From positions 496,001 through 560,000 of the forward strand of contig NZ_BMPM01000002.1 in assembly GCF_014647595.1 (NCBI RefSeq): a stretch of 64,000 bases of DNA, read 5' to 3'. The first letter of the stretch is position 1. Each line of letters begins with the position of its first letter. Source of the stretch: Paenarthrobacter histidinolovorans (GTDB taxonomy: Bacteria; Actinomycetota; Actinomycetes; Actinomycetales; Micrococcaceae). A program made the position numbers and the translations under genes. Shown here in pieces: positions 34,196 to 44,048 of the stretch. The notes beneath the pieces were generated by a model that was given only the letters and a program-made list of their open reading frames with translations, was not told the origin of the DNA and ran no database searches.

Positions 34196-36206
34196 GTCCC
34201 ACCGCCCCCGGCAAATCGACGAGGAACCTGCGGTCGAGGAAGCGGTTGGCTCGTTCGCACGAAGTCTCAGACGCCATGGCACATGTGTGGCACGCGGCTC
34301 CGTGCAGGAACTCTTCGGGGTCCTTCGGAGTCCGATGAGCGCAAACCGGGTCCGATGAGCACCGGCGGGCCCGTTCCAGTGCCCTGCTCAAGACACGTTC
34401 GAGGTTGTCTCGAGCGCTAAGTTGGACCAGCCCACCGAGCGTGCCGTCAGAGTCCGATGCTGTCGTCACGATCAGTAGACCGGCTGCTGGGGGTCGTTCC
34501 CCTTCGCGTTTCCAGGCGTAGATCCGCTCAGACAGGGAGGCCGCTGAGTATCCGGAGTACATGGCCATTTCGCGGATGAGGACGTGGGCGAGTGTATGCA
34601 CCAGCCAATAGCGCGCAGGCCGGAAGCGGCTCAGGTGGTCAATGTCCTTCGCCGTGTCGGAGAAGCGCGCGTCGAAGTTCCGTTTGTGGGCGGCGACGTG
34701 AGCCGCCCACAAACTGTTCGGATCCGGGTTCTCAACCATTGATTCCCAGGCAGCCACAGTTTCTTCATCAAGCTGCAGATAGATGCCTTCGCCGCGGTCC
34801 TCCGTGGCAACCGTCCAGGAGGGGCGACCGCTGCGGCTCAGATGGACCAGACGCTGGCCGATGTCGTTTGCGCGTTCCATCTCATCAATGCGAGTGAAAC
34901 CTAGGACTGCGTTGACCTTGCGCAGTTTGTCGATCGCCATAACGCGGGTGACGTGCTTAGCGGCTAGACCGGGGTGCACTCCCCCATCAGGTGGAGACAA
35001 CACCAAACCACTCTTTCCGTCTGCCTTATGCAATTTTCCGAGCGGGTCACGCTGCAGAAAGTTCCATTCCGGGACGAGCAGGCTGACTGGATCGAAGGTA
35101 CGCCGTTGTTCGGCCAGTTCCTCTTCAGACGGCGGTGGTTCCAACAGGTGGGCGATCGCTGCGGCCAGGTCTTCGTCCGACATACCGGCAAGAGGGGATT
35201 GTTCTTCGTCCAGGAACTCGCGCCATTTGTCGAGATTGCTCCCATACTTCTCAACGCGCTTGGGCCCGGCCGCCTTGAGGAGTTCAGCGGCCACCGTTTC
35301 ATGGGTCTCGGCGGTGGACTCGGGCATGACGACGATCGAGAGGCTGGCAGGGAACCACAAGTTCGAGGCACCAAGAAGCATGAGCTTGGTGGCGTTAGGG
35401 CAGCCGTTCTTATCAAATAGTCCAAGGTGGGGATGCCGTCCACGGCATCGGGGAATCTTGGCAGCGCCAGCTTCGCCCTGAGCCTGATTCATCGGGCGTT
35501 TCAGTCCACACGCTCGGCACTCGATCGTTGCCGAAGCTCCTTTGCCCACGGAGCGATCATGCATGGCCAGGCTGGGAACCTCTGCAGCCGTGCACTTAGT
35601 CCCCTCATGCACCCACCAGCTATAGGGGAACTCGTCAAGGTGACCGTCCGGGCAGGCCAGCAAATAGCGGGCGGGAACAGCCGGCATCGGCCTTTTTGAG
35701 ATACGTCCATTGCGACCGGGACACTTCTCGTGCTCAAACCGCGCTTGGTCGGGTCGGAAGGGGTTGGTATTTCGATATGCGTACCGAGTGAGAGGTGCCA
35801 GCATGTCGCAGTTGGTGCAGCGAAGCCACTGAGGAAACACACGTGCGGGCACGCCCAGATCGTCGCCTTCTTTGCTGCGTGACGTCGGCTTTGGGGCCCA
35901 CGGAAATGGCCTGAGTTCAGACACTTGAGGACCAAGATGAACCTTGACTGCGTCCAACAGACGGGGAGCGTGCACCGTTGGCACTGATCCTCGCCGAGCC
36001 CAAATACGCTCCCAATCGTCTAGACCGGAAGGCATGATCGTGAAGGACGGAAGGTCCATCGTGGCTCCCGGCCCATAGGTGTACAGCAGCGACGACGGCC
36101 GCGCGGATCCTACCTTGGCGCGGTTCTTTGTCGCCGATTGGGAGTCGCCAGCGTCCAAGTCGCCAAGAGGATCCAAGGCCCCGACAGTTTCGAGTGATTC
36201 AGTCAT
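34179..36206 (-). CDS. drmB: DISARM protein DrmB, DUF1998 domain
   Basis: This protein has 675 residues from the ATG at 36206, which overlaps the drmA stop (ATGACTGA); the much longer frame to 36500 has no homologous content. Cysteine clusters, CTNCDMLAPL, CPDGHLDEFPYSW and ATIECRACGLK, suggest zinc sites in the N-terminal half. The C-terminal DUF1998 part has WLVHTLAHVLIREMAMYSGY and the cysteine-rich end RCSSDPVCAHRTPKDPEEF, then GAACHTCAMASETSCERANR. DrmB forms a complex with the DrmA helicase that loads on incoming DNA with 5' single-stranded ends and is essential for defence. Confidence 0.95.
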   Translation of the reverse strand: MTESLETVGALDPLGDLDAGDSQSATKNRAKVGSARPSSLLYTYGPGATMDLPSFTIMPSGLDDWERIWARRGSVPTVHAPRLLDAVKVHLGPQVSELRPFPWAPKPTSRSKEGDDLGVPARVFPQWLRCTNCDMLAPLTRYAYRNTNPFRPDQARFEHEKCPGRNGRISKRPMPAVPARYLLACPDGHLDEFPYSWWVHEGTKCTAAEVPSLAMHDRSVGKGASATIECRACGLKRPMNQAQGEAGAAKIPRCRGRHPHLGLFDKNGCPNATKLMLLGASNLWFPASLSIVVMPESTAETHETVAAELLKAAGPKRVEKYGSNLDKWREFLDEEQSPLAGMSDEDLAAAIAHLLEPPPSEEELAEQRRTFDPVSLLVPEWNFLQRDPLGKLHKADGKSGLVLSPPDGGVHPGLAAKHVTRVMAIDKLRKVNAVLGFTRIDEMERANDIGQRLVHLSRSGRPSWTVATEDRGEGIYLQLDEETVAAWESMVENPDPNSLWAAHVAAHKRNFDARFSDTAKDIDHLSRFRPARYWLVHTLAHVLIREMAMYSGYSAASLSERIYAWKREGERPPAAGLLIVTTASDSDGTLGGLVQLSARDNLERVLSRALERARRCSSDPVCAHRTPKDPEEFLHGAACHTCAMASETSCERANRFLDRRFLVDLPGAVGLGFFN

Positions 36207-39200
36207 CAGATTCTCCGTCCTGTGCAAGTACAGGCACCCAATCCGGTTCATCCTGAAGTTCCCACGACATAAGATTTTCCTTTTTGGGCGTGACGAGCAG
36301 GTTGATCTCTGGCTGCACCTCACGCATCGAATTCGCCACGACGAACGGCGGGCAGTCCGCCATTCCCATATCGGCGCGCTGGGTCTCTGGGGAGAGCAGC
36401 AGAGGGCTGAACTCGCCCGCCTTGCCATCAGGGATCTTCTCGTAGACAAGTTGGTGGTGCTTCTTCTGGACGAAGGCACGTCGTTTGGACCACTGGTCAC
36501 GACGGTTCTTCAACCGTTCTTCAACCGCGTGCGCCGCTTCCTCGCCGCCGGCGATATTCGCCCTCTCCACGATCTGGTCGATCAGCTGATTGACTCGGTC
36601 CAGGGCGTCGTCAACTCTCCAAGCACTGCGTTCCGTCGAGAGGCCTTCAGGCCGAGTTGCGTCGGACACTCGGGCGGCGCTGACAAGCACTCCGTCGAGA
36701 GACCGGTCGATTGAGGTATAGGAGTACGGCGTGACCGACAGCGGCTCCACCTGGGAGTAAAAGGTCTCGTGGTAGTGGCGGAACTGTTCAAAGTGTGCCA
36801 GATCCCGGGGTCGTGCCCAGTTACCAAGCGTGACCACCAACCCGGGCCGGGAGGCGTCGCGCCCGACTCTGGAGGAGGCTTGAATGTACTCGGCGGTGTT
36901 CTTCGGCTGGCCAATCATCAGCATCAACCCCAGCCGGGTAACGTCCACACCCACTTGGAGCATTGAGGTCGCCAGAACCACGTCGTACGGCAAACGATTG
37001 CGGTACGTATAGCCCTTTCCCGCCTCGCGCGCGGCCCGAGCTTCAACTGCACGCTCCTTGGAGCCTGCAGTTGCGTCCCACCGGCCGTCAAAGGCAACAC
37101 CCATTTGGTCAAGGGTTCCGGTGATGTCGGAAGACGATACACGGGATGTCAGCTCTGCGACGTTCAGGCCCGTCGGCTGGGTGCCGTACCGGGCAGGGAA
37201 CTGCTTTCCCGGTCGTCGCCTCTTGATCGCTGTCTGCACATCATCTGCAACGTATCGGGCCATGCCCGCTAGCTCACGGGTAGCGTTGAAGTAGCCCACC
37301 AGGGTCATGTAAGGGTCCGCCGAGACCGGCTTATCGGCCGCTGGTGGCTGGGCCTGGTCCAGAAGCACTTGGCCTGCCGACAACAAGGTGCTGGCCACTA
37401 CGATTTCGGCCGACGTAAGTCTCACACCCGTGGTGCTGATTCCGATGTAACGGCGCCCGGGAGTTCCCGGGGAAACCGGAACCTCCGTGGAGAAGTATGT
37501 GTCCGACACGTCTAGCACCTGTGGCGGGAAGATCGTCACGCGACGGCCGTACAGTGCCTTGATTTGTTCGGCCGCGTTGCGCACCGTCGCGGTCGAGGCT
37601 ACCACCAGCGGGCGGATTGAATTCCCGGCGGCGTCCTTCCATGTGGTCAGTACGTCTACCGCTAACTCGAACGCCCCCACGGCGGTGCCCAGGGCACCGG
37701 TGATCAGGTGCAGCTCGTCCTGGATAATCAGGTCCGGTGGCCGCAACCTGTTCGCTGCACGTACCGAGGCGCACGGCATGCCATTCCTGGCGGGGTGCTT
37801 TCCCCCGATATCAATCTTGCAGAACGTCTGTTGGTCGTCATGCACATATCCGTGCCGCTCGCACCACTTGCGCACGTACCCGAAAAGGGCCGCTGCCTCA
37901 CCTTCACGAGCCAGCCGGGCGAACTTATCCACTGTCGCAATGACAAACGAGGGAGCCAGTCGATAGATTTCCTCGTCGACCGTCAGAACCGGAAGTCCCT
38001 CGCTGCTGCCTTGCGCACCGTCGGAGAAGGGGCAGTCGCCGAAGTCGTCACCACAATAGACACGAATTCTCCGCTTTACGTCATCGCCCTTGACGTTCTT
38101 TGGCTCAATCGGTGTCCCACACCAAGGGCAACGCTGCAGCTGCAGAACGGTCAGCCCGTATTTGCGGCCCTCGTTGGCCTCGGCAAGCTGTTCGGCCGCC
38201 TCATCGTACCGCTTGGGCGACACGGCGGTGCCGACCCACAGGCCGATGCGGAACGGCTCAGTCCCCCAGATCGCCTCGTCTTCACGCCTGGCAACCTCAG
38301 CTGCGCACACGAGCGCAGTCGCGCGCTGGAACTGCTGGGCAGTCAACAGTCGCAACGTGTACCGCATCAAGACCGCGACTCCCGAGTTGCCGTCGATCCG
38401 GCCGTCCGCAGAGTCGATGATGCCCTGCCGGCGCCGGACTGCGAACGTGAACGCTGCCAGACCAAGGTAGGCCTCGGTCTTGCCACCACCGGTCGGGAAG
38501 AACAACAGCTCGGCCTTGGCCGTGGAAGAGGAACGACGCTTGAGTTCCGGGCGCGACAGTGCCTCGAGCTGCATCAGCACGAATGCCAGCTGGAACGTGC
38601 GCCATGAATGCGCGCGCGGGCCCTGGGCGAGGATCTCGGATTTGGCGGCATTCAGGGTGAGCTTGCGGTTTGACGCACGCAGTTCGGCCACCTGGGATTG
38701 CACACGCTGGTCGGCCGTGACTCGGTTCATGAACCGGAAGCAGCGCAATGCCTCTGCATCGCCGAGCAGGAAGTCCAGACCGCGTTCAAGCTGCTTGGCC
38801 ACCACGCCGGCGTCCTGGATTGCTTCGCCGGCGACGTCTTGGAGGTGGGCGGGCAGCTCGGCGGCACGCAACTTCTGCCCCGCCAGCCATTCCTGGTAGC
38901 CCTCCACGATCGGGCGAAGCCCCGCGTCCAGCTCCGCGACGCTCACGGTGTCAAGTTTTTTCATGTCGAGCAGCGCGCCGTCGATGTCGCGCGCCTTGGT
39001 CTGCGGCGTCTCGGACACCGGCAACCAGGTGGTCCGCACCTGTGTCGCCCGGCGTGCCCCTTCGGCCACAGTCCAGTCCACCGAGCAGGTACGCCCGATT
39101 GCGAACTCCAGCCGGTCACGGTACTGCAGCTGCAGGCGGGCGAGTTCCGGCTCGCTATCCAAACGCGGCTCCGCCAGGATGTCGGTCACGGGGAGGAAGA

Positions 39201-39972
39201 CGTCTTTCTGCGGCACGCTGGTGTCGGCCTCGACGTAGAGCTTGGTTTGATAGAGCCAGGCGTCCACGGGGATCCTGCGGGGGGTCTCACGGTCGTTGCA
39301 CAGCGCCGCCTCGACGATCCGCTTGCCTTCGTAGTCCATGACATCCACACGGATGAGGATCGAATCCTCGAGGGGAAAGTCTTCCGTCTTGCCGGCCTGC
39401 AAAGAACCGACGGGCACGATCACCGGGTGTGCGTGCTGGGTGCGACGGAACTTGCGCTTCTGCCGGCCCGACGGCGTGACCTCGTCCGTTTCCTCCGACC
39501 GGTATGTGCCCCACTCCGCACGGATTACGACGTGCTCGACGTCGAGACCTACCTGGAAGCGCAGTCCCATGGAGGCAGGAATCATCAGTCCACGACGCAG
39601 TGGAACATCCTCTGCACCTTCATCGTCCGAGCCAGCAGTCTCATTTTCCTGCACAGATGGCACACCGCGTCCGAGGTCGGTTTCCTCCACTGGCACGACG
39701 TCCTCGTCGGCAGCGTTCTCTGCGTCCTCGGCCAGCGTCACTCCGCCCTTGCCGATCAGCTTCGCCGGAGCAATGCGACCCACGAGGTAGAGCGCGTCGG
39801 GTTGGGCGTCGAGGAGTTCGTCATCCCCATGGGCGGGACCGAGTAGCTCACGTTCCAAGATGTCGGTGAGGTTTTCGCGATCCGTCCACGACGATCCGTC
39901 CGGCGCGCTCGTCAGCTCGTACTCCGGAAAGAGCACGCGCTGCGAGCCGGTGGCCCCGGTCTCAACTGTCAT
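36199..39972 (-). CDS. drmA: DISARM helicase DrmA
   Basis: This 1257-residue superfamily 2 helicase has a long N-terminal region followed by Walker A ELLFFPTGGGKTEAYLGLAA near residue 496. A zinc-ribbon insert CPWCGTP...CGDDFGDCPF lies near residue 625, a DExH box IIQDELHLITG near residue 752, motif III VVASTATVRNA, and motif VI QASSRVGRDASRPGLVV near residue 1034. DrmA and DrmB together are the DNA-sensing core of DISARM. Its start overlaps drmMI by 4 bp and its end overlaps drmB by 8 bp. Confidence 0.96.
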   Translation of the reverse strand: MTVETGATGSQRVLFPEYELTSAPDGSSWTDRENLTDILERELLGPAHGDDELLDAQPDALYLVGRIAPAKLIGKGGVTLAEDAENAADEDVVPVEETDLGRGVPSVQENETAGSDDEGAEDVPLRRGLMIPASMGLRFQVGLDVEHVVIRAEWGTYRSEETDEVTPSGRQKRKFRRTQHAHPVIVPVGSLQAGKTEDFPLEDSILIRVDVMDYEGKRIVEAALCNDRETPRRIPVDAWLYQTKLYVEADTSVPQKDVFLPVTDILAEPRLDSEPELARLQLQYRDRLEFAIGRTCSVDWTVAEGARRATQVRTTWLPVSETPQTKARDIDGALLDMKKLDTVSVAELDAGLRPIVEGYQEWLAGQKLRAAELPAHLQDVAGEAIQDAGVVAKQLERGLDFLLGDAEALRCFRFMNRVTADQRVQSQVAELRASNRKLTLNAAKSEILAQGPRAHSWRTFQLAFVLMQLEALSRPELKRRSSSTAKAELLFFPTGGGKTEAYLGLAAFTFAVRRRQGIIDSADGRIDGNSGVAVLMRYTLRLLTAQQFQRATALVCAAEVARREDEAIWGTEPFRIGLWVGTAVSPKRYDEAAEQLAEANEGRKYGLTVLQLQRCPWCGTPIEPKNVKGDDVKRRIRVYCGDDFGDCPFSDGAQGSSEGLPVLTVDEEIYRLAPSFVIATVDKFARLAREGEAAALFGYVRKWCERHGYVHDDQQTFCKIDIGGKHPARNGMPCASVRAANRLRPPDLIIQDELHLITGALGTAVGAFELAVDVLTTWKDAAGNSIRPLVVASTATVRNAAEQIKALYGRRVTIFPPQVLDVSDTYFSTEVPVSPGTPGRRYIGISTTGVRLTSAEIVVASTLLSAGQVLLDQAQPPAADKPVSADPYMTLVGYFNATRELAGMARYVADDVQTAIKRRRPGKQFPARYGTQPTGLNVAELTSRVSSSDITGTLDQMGVAFDGRWDATAGSKERAVEARAAREAGKGYTYRNRLPYDVVLATSMLQVGVDVTRLGLMLMIGQPKNTAEYIQASSRVGRDASRPGLVVTLGNWARPRDLAHFEQFRHYHETFYSQVEPLSVTPYSYTSIDRSLDGVLVSAARVSDATRPEGLSTERSAWRVDDALDRVNQLIDQIVERANIAGGEEAAHAVEERLKNRRDQWSKRRAFVQKKHHQLVYEKIPDGKAGEFSPLLLSPETQRADMGMADCPPFVVANSMREVQPEINLLVTPKKENLMSWELQDEPDWVPVLAQDGESDD

Positions 39973-42900
39973 TCGTCATCACTGTCCTCTGAATTAGCCG
40001 TCACAGCTTCCTTGCTCTGGAGTCCTGCACGACGGTGGTTCTCTTCGAGGAGACGGTCGAGGATCTCGACGCGCGCCGCGGGGCTTACCGTCCAGCGCTC
40101 CATCTGACGATAAGTGTGGAATCCGTGGTCGAGCGCTACATCGTCCCAGCCGTATGCGGCCAGCACAGTCATATCCACTTTCACTTGCAACGCACGCATC
40201 CAATCACCTAATGACGTACCCACCGATTCTGGGTCGTTCATCTCGTTGTAGAGGTCGGTAAGTCCAAGCTCTCGCGCCAACAGTTGGTTCCGGCGAGACT
40301 CCTCGAATTCTTTGCCGAGGACACGTAGATCCTCGCTCAATTGTGGGAAAGGGAATGTCTCAAAAACATCAGATGGCGCATACCGAGTCGAGTTGTGACC
40401 CAACGTAGAGCCGTGAGTAATTGCCCAAACCTGATGAATACTCGACGAAAGCACAGACAGCGTACTTGAATCTTCAATTGCAAGAACTACTAGCGCGTCC
40501 CCGAACACTTGTCCCGTAGGCGCCATTGCAGGTTGGATGTGCTTCGAGTGCCTGGGGAGGACGAGAACTGAACCAAGCCCATCAATTGCCCGCCGTAAAC
40601 CAGGGCGCCCCTCCGCAAATAACCACCATCGATCCCTGTACAGAGCCCGGTTGTTATTTTGTCTCTCAGGCTCAACCAATTCAGCTACACGCTGGTACGG
40701 CGCGACATATTGACGAGCGTGCGATTCGTCGAGTCCCCAAAAATCAATGATCCACCGACTCGCAGACGAATCGGGACGAGACATAGCATCGTCACCGTTG
40801 AGGTAGGGTCGAACAACTTCAGCGTTGGCGTGATCGTGGTCGATCATGGCTCTCGCTTCGTCAGCTGACAAGACGAAACCACGGCCGGCGGGCTTGCAAC
40901 CCTCGAAACTTTTGCCGCCGTTCTCAATCAGGCGGACCGGAACGCCAGTTACTCGTCCCTCTGCTTCAAGTGCCGTCGAAATGAGCCGAACCGATTGCCC
41001 ATCGGCCCAGAACCGTGCTCCTTCTTCGACAGCAGCCCATGTACCCCAGACCGCCGCGAACTCCAAGTTCGCGCTCTCGGCTGGCCACGGCCGAGACTGG
41101 ATGGATCTTGTGATCGTGAACCCTTCTTCACGCATGCGGTCGAGAGCCACTTCTCGGGTCCTCCCCTGTGCAATCGAATTTGTAGCGATTAGACCAATAC
41201 ACGCGCCCGACGAGGTGAGGGCCATTGCCCGCAGAAAGAAATACGCAACGAAGTCGGCATTCCCGGATTCTATCCCGGCCAAAACGTTCGGGAGCCAGTT
41301 GCGAACATTGATCCCCATTGCTCCAGAAATCTTCGATCCACCCAGGAACGGCGGGTTTCCAATCACCGCGTCGAATCCGCCGCGTTCCATGACGTCCGGC
41401 ACTGCCAGCGCCCAGTGCAAGGGCTTCCACCGTTCGTAGTCGGTCGCGACCGTCGGGGTCAATCCGCGGTCAATGATGCCGTCAAGCATCGTGCGGTCGC
41501 TTGCCCCGTTCGGGGCGAAGGCCAAGTCCACGGCGATCCTCAGGTTCTCGTACTGTTCGTCGAGTTTCTTACCTGGATTTCCGCCCTCGACGAGCCCAGC
41601 AGCGATGACGCCGTCTGCCAAATCGCTGAGTTGCGCGACCAATTCCTGATACTCGTGCCAAATCCTTCGTTTGGTTTTGGTCGAGCGTGCCGGATCGTTC
41701 TCGTCGACGACGTTGGCCAAGCCCTGCCGCAGCCTGACAGCCTTCTGAACCACCGTTTGGACGTCAATCACGTGAAGACCGTGTGCTTCGGAGCCCTCAC
41801 CAAAGAGCGTTCCGGTAGAGTACTGGGTTCCTCCTTTGAGTGTCTTCACCCGGGAGGGGTCAATATGCGCAGCCTCGAGCTGGCGGAGATCAGTGATTCC
41901 CAGCAGGGAGTTGCCGTGAAGCACCTTGTCGTCGACGAAGGAGAACGGAAGCTTTGGATCCAGGGAGACAAGCCAGAGGGAGATCTTGCACATTTCCACA
42001 GCCATGCCATTGATGTCGGCCCCGTAAAGGCATTGGGCGACGACCTGTCGCCTGGCCTTGGTCTCGAGCTCGTGCGCGGAACCGGTGACGCCTTCGGCAT
42101 GCCAGGCTTTGAGGACCTTGGCCGCCAAGAACTCGGCCGCGGCCACCAAAAAGGCTCCGGAACCACACGCGATGTCCGCGACCTTGAGGTCAAGGATCTC
42201 ATTGGAGTCCAGCAGCCTCCACCGCGATTCGTCGGCTGTCTGGTGCGGGCCGGGCTGGAAGACCAATGGCTCCAGGGCGTAGCGCACGACTTCCTGGGCG
42301 AGAGACTTGGGAGTGTAGTGCGCCCCCGAATTTGCCCGTGACGGGGTCTCGACAACCGCGAGCCCGCCAGGCTGGATGACCACAGGTCGCTCACGCAGGT
42401 CGCGGCGGATGATGCCCAAGAACGGGCGTAGCCGTGCCAGGAGCGCCTCATCACGCGTCACGGACAGCAGGGCACGTTCGCCGTCCTCAACCTTTTCGCC
42501 GAGCAACTTCAGCAACGCTGCGGCCGACTTCGTCGTGGCCGCCGGCTGGTTCTTCTTGACCCACGCGATAACTGCAGCACCGAATTTCGCCGAGGCGGGG
42601 TTGGCCTCGGCGAGTTCCTCAAGCACCCGCAACGGAATCTCAGGCTCTTCACCGTCCTTGCCGACCAAACCCACAACGATCTCGTCTACAGCTTCGGCGG
42701 TATACCCCAGCAGCCCCTCGTAGATGTAGCCGATCTGCTCGACATCAACGTCACGGAAGGACACCCTGCGACGCTCAGCCGATTTGCCTGTGCCGATGAC
42801 CGCGTACTGCACGGCGCGCAGCACTTCGAGCATGACACGATCGCTGACGGCAACCGCCAAGGCGCCACGGTCGTCAACGCCGGTGAGGAATGGGAAGCGT

Positions 42901-44048
42901 TCCGGATCGAAGAGCGATCCACCGTAGGCGGGCAGACGGATGTCCTCGGATGTCGCTCCCCCGTACAGTGCTTTGGAGGTAGCCAGAAGGCGGTGCCAGG
43001 TGTAGTGCGTGGCATCAAGGGCTTCCGCACCCTCATCGCGGATGCGTTTGTCCAGGTCGTCCAGCAGGCCGCTGACACCGTAGCCCTCGGTAAACAGGGG
43101 CGACTGGGGCATCATCGAGCGTTCTTCGGCGAAGAGCAGGAACACCACGCGCATCATCGCGGTGACCGCCCCCTCGTAGACGAGCTCGCGGTCAGCTGGT
43201 AGCGGGTCGCGCCATCCCGAGTCTCGGGCCTCGAACGCTTCTTCGGAGAAGGCGGTGACCAAGAGTTCAACTGCGCGGCGCACCTGGGTACCCAGGGCGA
43301 CAGTGATGTCTTCCGCCGCGGTGATGGACTCTTTGAACAACTCAGGCAGCCGGTCCTTCTCACTGCCACCAGCCAGACGCTGAGGCGAGACGAGCTCAAG
43401 GAAGGCGTCACGGACGTCGGACTCTTCGATCCAGGTCTGTGCGTCGACGATGCCCGAGGCTGTCATGACTCCGTCCTGGGCACAAACGATGGCCCACCAG
43501 CGTCCGTCGGTAAGCACGCCGACCTTTTGCTCGGACTTGCGCAGAAGCGCGTCTATCCGGTCGACGGGGCTCGCAGTCCAGGAATCGTTCATCGGATCGC
43601 GCAGGGAATCTACAGGGTCAAAAACCACCACGAGGGCGGCGGCAACACCGTCGCGAACGAACTTGCCGGAGGCCTTAACGCCAGCCGCCAGCTTCGCGGA
43701 TGATCCCGCAGAGTGACCCTCTCCAAGCTGCTCGTCATCCCATACGAGGTGAGCATCCCAGCGGGCGACATCGCGCAGCACGGCATCTACCCACTTGTTC
43801 CGGGCACTACGGTACGACTCAATGGCGGTATCGTCGTCCGCAGGGGCCTTGCTCCAGTCGTCCCAGGCGCGGTCGAAGTGTGGCTTGGCGTCCCGCAAGG
43901 CAGCCTTCGCGTTCGCCCCCAGCTGGGGCATACCCTGGGGCCAAACGCGCTTGATTGCGGGGATCGCGACAAACGGGCCATCACGGTCGACTAGTTCGAG
44001 CCAGTCCCGATGTTCTCTGGTGCGCCGCTGAGTGCCGCGTGATTTCAT
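39969..44048 (-). CDS. drmMI: DISARM class 1 adenine-specific DNA methyltransferase DrmMI
   Basis: This 1359-residue, type IIG-like N6-adenine methyltransferase has a SAM site VADIACGSGAFLVAAAEFL near residue 628. The catalytic NPPF motif is in VIGNPPFLGGSKISGAMG near residue 899, and a C-terminal target-recognition part has RYAPSDVFETFPFP. It marks host DNA so that DISARM spares it. The protein resembles BREX PglX, but the neighbours are DISARM genes. Both ends overlap the flanking genes by 4 bp (ATGA), so drmD, drmMI and drmA are tightly coupled. Confidence 0.95.
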   Translation of the reverse strand: MKSRGTQRRTREHRDWLELVDRDGPFVAIPAIKRVWPQGMPQLGANAKAALRDAKPHFDRAWDDWSKAPADDDTAIESYRSARNKWVDAVLRDVARWDAHLVWDDEQLGEGHSAGSSAKLAAGVKASGKFVRDGVAAALVVVFDPVDSLRDPMNDSWTASPVDRIDALLRKSEQKVGVLTDGRWWAIVCAQDGVMTASGIVDAQTWIEESDVRDAFLELVSPQRLAGGSEKDRLPELFKESITAAEDITVALGTQVRRAVELLVTAFSEEAFEARDSGWRDPLPADRELVYEGAVTAMMRVVFLLFAEERSMMPQSPLFTEGYGVSGLLDDLDKRIRDEGAEALDATHYTWHRLLATSKALYGGATSEDIRLPAYGGSLFDPERFPFLTGVDDRGALAVAVSDRVMLEVLRAVQYAVIGTGKSAERRRVSFRDVDVEQIGYIYEGLLGYTAEAVDEIVVGLVGKDGEEPEIPLRVLEELAEANPASAKFGAAVIAWVKKNQPAATTKSAAALLKLLGEKVEDGERALLSVTRDEALLARLRPFLGIIRRDLRERPVVIQPGGLAVVETPSRANSGAHYTPKSLAQEVVRYALEPLVFQPGPHQTADESRWRLLDSNEILDLKVADIACGSGAFLVAAAEFLAAKVLKAWHAEGVTGSAHELETKARRQVVAQCLYGADINGMAVEMCKISLWLVSLDPKLPFSFVDDKVLHGNSLLGITDLRQLEAAHIDPSRVKTLKGGTQYSTGTLFGEGSEAHGLHVIDVQTVVQKAVRLRQGLANVVDENDPARSTKTKRRIWHEYQELVAQLSDLADGVIAAGLVEGGNPGKKLDEQYENLRIAVDLAFAPNGASDRTMLDGIIDRGLTPTVATDYERWKPLHWALAVPDVMERGGFDAVIGNPPFLGGSKISGAMGINVRNWLPNVLAGIESGNADFVAYFFLRAMALTSSGACIGLIATNSIAQGRTREVALDRMREEGFTITRSIQSRPWPAESANLEFAAVWGTWAAVEEGARFWADGQSVRLISTALEAEGRVTGVPVRLIENGGKSFEGCKPAGRGFVLSADEARAMIDHDHANAEVVRPYLNGDDAMSRPDSSASRWIIDFWGLDESHARQYVAPYQRVAELVEPERQNNNRALYRDRWWLFAEGRPGLRRAIDGLGSVLVLPRHSKHIQPAMAPTGQVFGDALVVLAIEDSSTLSVLSSSIHQVWAITHGSTLGHNSTRYAPSDVFETFPFPQLSEDLRVLGKEFEESRRNQLLARELGLTDLYNEMNDPESVGTSLGDWMRALQVKVDMTVLAAYGWDDVALDHGFHTYRQMERWTVSPAARVEILDRLLEENHRRAGLQSKEAVTANSEDSDDE

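Noticed and set aside
36207..36500. N-terminal extension of drmB to 36500
   Set aside because: It lies wholly within drmA in another frame, and the ATG at 36206 gives a coupled start.
37708..39846. Long plus-strand frames inside drmA
   Set aside because: They are mirror frames of a GC-rich gene with intact helicase motifs on the other strand.
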